Shown: positions 20,466 through 21,507 of the stretch, piece by piece
Numbering within the stretch: position 1 is the first letter of the stretch
Layout of the letters: every line of letters begins with the position of its first letter
Origin: Thermohalobaculum sp039187815
GTDB lineage: Bacteria; Pseudomonadota; Alphaproteobacteria; Rhodobacterales; Rhodobacteraceae
Assembly (NCBI GenBank): GCA_039187815.1
Contig: JBCCZI010000080.1
Location: 1 to 21,507, forward strand
DNA length: 21,507 nt
Reading direction: 5' to 3'
The notes under the pieces: model-generated
The model's input: the letters and a program-made list of their open reading frames with translations, nothing else
What the model was told of the DNA's origin: nothing
Database searches by the model: none
Translations under genes and position numbers: made by a program

Positions 20466-21275
20466 ATGGATGCTGCCATGGACACTCAGACCGTGATCGA
20501 GCCGCCTGCGAATGTGTTCGCCCTGACCGTCAGCGAGGTCGAGCACTACACCGACCGGCTGTTCCGCTTTCGCACCGACCGCCCCTCGAGCTTCCGCTTC
20601 CGTTCCGGTGAGTTCGTGATGATCGGCCTGCCTGCCGAGACCAAGCCGATCTACCGCGCCTATTCCATCGCCTCGCCGTCCTGGGACGAGGCGCTCGAGT
20701 TCTTCTCTATCAAGGTGCCGGACGGGCCGCTGACCGAGCATCTGCAAAAGATCCAGCCAGGCGATGCGGTCTGGATGCGCAAGAAGCCGACCGGTACGCT
20801 GATCTTCGATGCGCTGCGGCCCGGGCGGCGGCTGTTCATGCTCTCTACCGGTACGGGGATCGCGCCCTTTGCCTCGATCATCCGCGACCCCGAGGCCTAT
20901 GAGAAGTTCGACCAGCTGATCGTCAGCCACACCTGCCGCGAGGTGCCCGAGCTCGCCTATGGCCACCACATCGTGGCCGATGCCAAGGGCAATGAGCTGA
21001 TCGGCGAGATGGCGGGCGAGGCGCTGATCCATTTCACCTCGACCACCCGCGAGCAGAGCCCGCAGATGGGGCGCATCACCGATCTCATCACCTCGGGCGC
21101 GTTCTTCGAGGCGCTGGGCCAGGCCAAGCTCGACCCGGCCGAGGACCGCGTGATGATCTGCGGCTCGATGGCCATGCTGAAGGACACCCAGGCGATCCTC
21201 GAGGATCTGGGCTTCGAGGAAGGCGCCACCAACAAACCGGGCGACTACGTGATCGAACGCGCCTTCGTCGGCTGA
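20466..21275 (+). CDS. fpr: Ferredoxin/flavodoxin-NADP+ reductase
   Basis: 269 residues. It moves electrons between NADP(H) and ferredoxin or flavodoxin through FAD. The FAD-binding motif RAYSIAS is at 64-70 and the second flavin segment VPDGPLTEHLQ at 84-94. The NADP-binding STGTGIAPFAS is at 127-137 and ICGSMAM at 231-237. The C-terminus ends at ERAFVG; the Rhodobacter reductase, as I recall it, ends in a similar AFVG followed by a few more residues. That short extension beyond AFVG is missing here. ATG 20466 has GGAG seven bases upstream; ATG 20478 is a possible alternative that would shorten the protein by four residues. It appears to be a single gene, divergent from the amidohydrolase. 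In relatives it serves oxidative-stress defence and low-potential electron supply. Confidence 0.95.
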   Translation: MDAAMDTQTVIEPPANVFALTVSEVEHYTDRLFRFRTDRPSSFRFRSGEFVMIGLPAETKPIYRAYSIASPSWDEALEFFSIKVPDGPLTEHLQKIQPGDAVWMRKKPTGTLIFDALRPGRRLFMLSTGTGIAPFASIIRDPEAYEKFDQLIVSHTCREVPELAYGHHIVADAKGNELIGEMAGEALIHFTSTTREQSPQMGRITDLITSGAFFEALGQAKLDPAEDRVMICGSMAMLKDTQAILEDLGFEEGATNKPGDYVIERAFVG

Positions 21276-21307
21276 CGGCGCCTCAGTCGCCTGGGCATCC
21301 TGACATA

Positions 21308-21505
21308 TCAATGCATATGCATCGAAATAGAGCGCAAATCAGTGCTTCCCGTCTGGCTGGCGCATGCTAGAGGGGGATCTCCTTGCTGGGGCTTTTGGCC
21401 GGTGGCGGTGGCGTGGTGTTGGCAATCGTCCGGGGCGAAGGGGTCGAGGGCTTTGCCGATGGCGTCCCAGAGGGCTTCGCGTGTCCGGGCCGCGAGCTTG
21501 CGCAG
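21308..21505 (-). pseudogene. C-terminal end of IS630-family transposase, partial at window edge
   Basis: Reading the minus strand from the right edge gives LRKLAARTREALWDAIGKA, then LDPFAPDDC, which strongly resembles the last segment of IS630-type DDE transposases (LRKAAARTxxALWxAIGxxLDxFxPxEC...). Past the Cys, the family usually continues ANYF or ANTL...AGY and stops. Here the frame reads QHHATATGQKPQ and runs on to a TGA at 21308-21310, beyond the expected length. In the +1 frame after the Cys, the reading begins NT and ends in a TAG at 21368-21370. The tail is therefore divergent or frameshifted, and the gene may be broken. The rest lies outside the window. The family call rests on about 28 residues. 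Confidence 0.55.
21311..21322. repeat. Perfect 12-bp palindrome downstream of fpr
   Basis: ATGCATATGCAT reads the same on both strands. It lies 36 bp after the fpr stop in an A/T-richer stretch, next to the probable end of a mobile element. It could be a protein-binding site or simply chance; no T-tract makes it a terminator. Confidence 0.4.
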
Positions 21506-21507
21506 CA

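Larger units (their letters stand above)
21276..21507. mobile_element. Probable IS630-type element boundary; otherwise no intact gene
   Basis: This 232-bp stretch holds no complete gene. Its left part (21276-21360) is A/T-richer non-coding DNA with the ATGCATATGCAT palindrome. Its right part encodes the tail of an IS630-like transposase. A CTAG at 21367-21370 is a candidate TA target site, since IS630 members insert at TA, often within CTAG, and would put the element end just to its right (GAGGGGGATCTCC...). The other end is not in the window, so the terminal repeat cannot be confirmed. Confidence 0.4.

Noticed and set aside
20328..21311. Upstream extension of the amidohydrolase frame on the minus strand
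   Set aside because: It is antisense to fpr; the M20 domain begins right after ATG 20327-20325 with its own GGGAG.
1..21507. CRISPR arrays, tRNA or rRNA genes
   Set aside because: No regularly spaced repeats, cloverleaf-like segments or rRNA-like conserved sequence were seen on reading both strands.

Overview
The window is G+C-rich, densely packed DNA of an alphaproteobacterium, most likely Rhodobacterales/Paracoccaceae-like. The clues are the strong G/C bias at third codon positions, a TAXI-type TRAP transporter, tightly overlapping catabolic genes, and a ferredoxin-NADP reductase whose motifs and C-terminus closely resemble Rhodobacter Fpr as I remember it. No sequence search was possible, so the taxonomy is inference. 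I see no tRNA, rRNA or CRISPR array.

Layout. (1) 1-600 is the 3' end of a plus-strand gene with a DUF4214 domain. (2) 604-4602 is a minus-strand set read enoyl-CoA hydratase, TAXI solute-binding protein, fused TRAP permease. (3) 4747-15849 is a plus-strand, mostly translationally coupled run of eleven genes: two-domain 3-hydroxyacyl-CoA dehydrogenase, SDR, NDP-forming acyl-CoA synthetase, nitronate-monooxygenase-like flavoprotein, DUF35 OB-fold protein, thiolase-like protein without the nucleophilic Cys, GNAT acetyltransferase, GIY-YIG/T5orf172-like protein, two acyl-CoA dehydrogenases, and an enoyl-CoA hydratase/isomerase. Blocks 2 and 3 diverge from a 144-bp region that holds a perfect 7-bp inverted repeat.

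(4) 15861-18136 is a minus-strand set of YciI-like protein, haloacetate-dehalogenase-like hydrolase and tartrate/D-malate dehydrogenase. It diverges from a LysR regulator (18223-19140) that appears to be transcribed as a leaderless mRNA. (5) 19137-20327 (minus) is an M20 amidohydrolase, divergent from fpr (20466-21275, plus). Their shared promoter region carries a TGCAAT-type palindrome. (6) 21276-21507 is A/T-richer DNA and then what looks like the C-terminal end of an IS630-family transposase on the minus strand, so a mobile element probably begins at the right edge.

Blocks 2 and 3 together read as one catabolic system for a carboxylate: uptake by TAXI-TRAP, CoA activation by the NDP-forming ligase, desaturation by an acyl-CoA dehydrogenase that appears to be a two-subunit enzyme (each paralogue keeps the motifs the other lacks), hydration by crotonases, oxidation by HADH/SDR, and C-C cleavage by a DUF35/thiolase-like pair. 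Because that pair lacks the catalytic thiolase cysteine, an aldolase-type cleavage, as in steroid side-chain degradation, is a better hypothesis than thiolysis. The substrate cannot be read from the sequence. No transcriptional regulator lies inside or next to this block.
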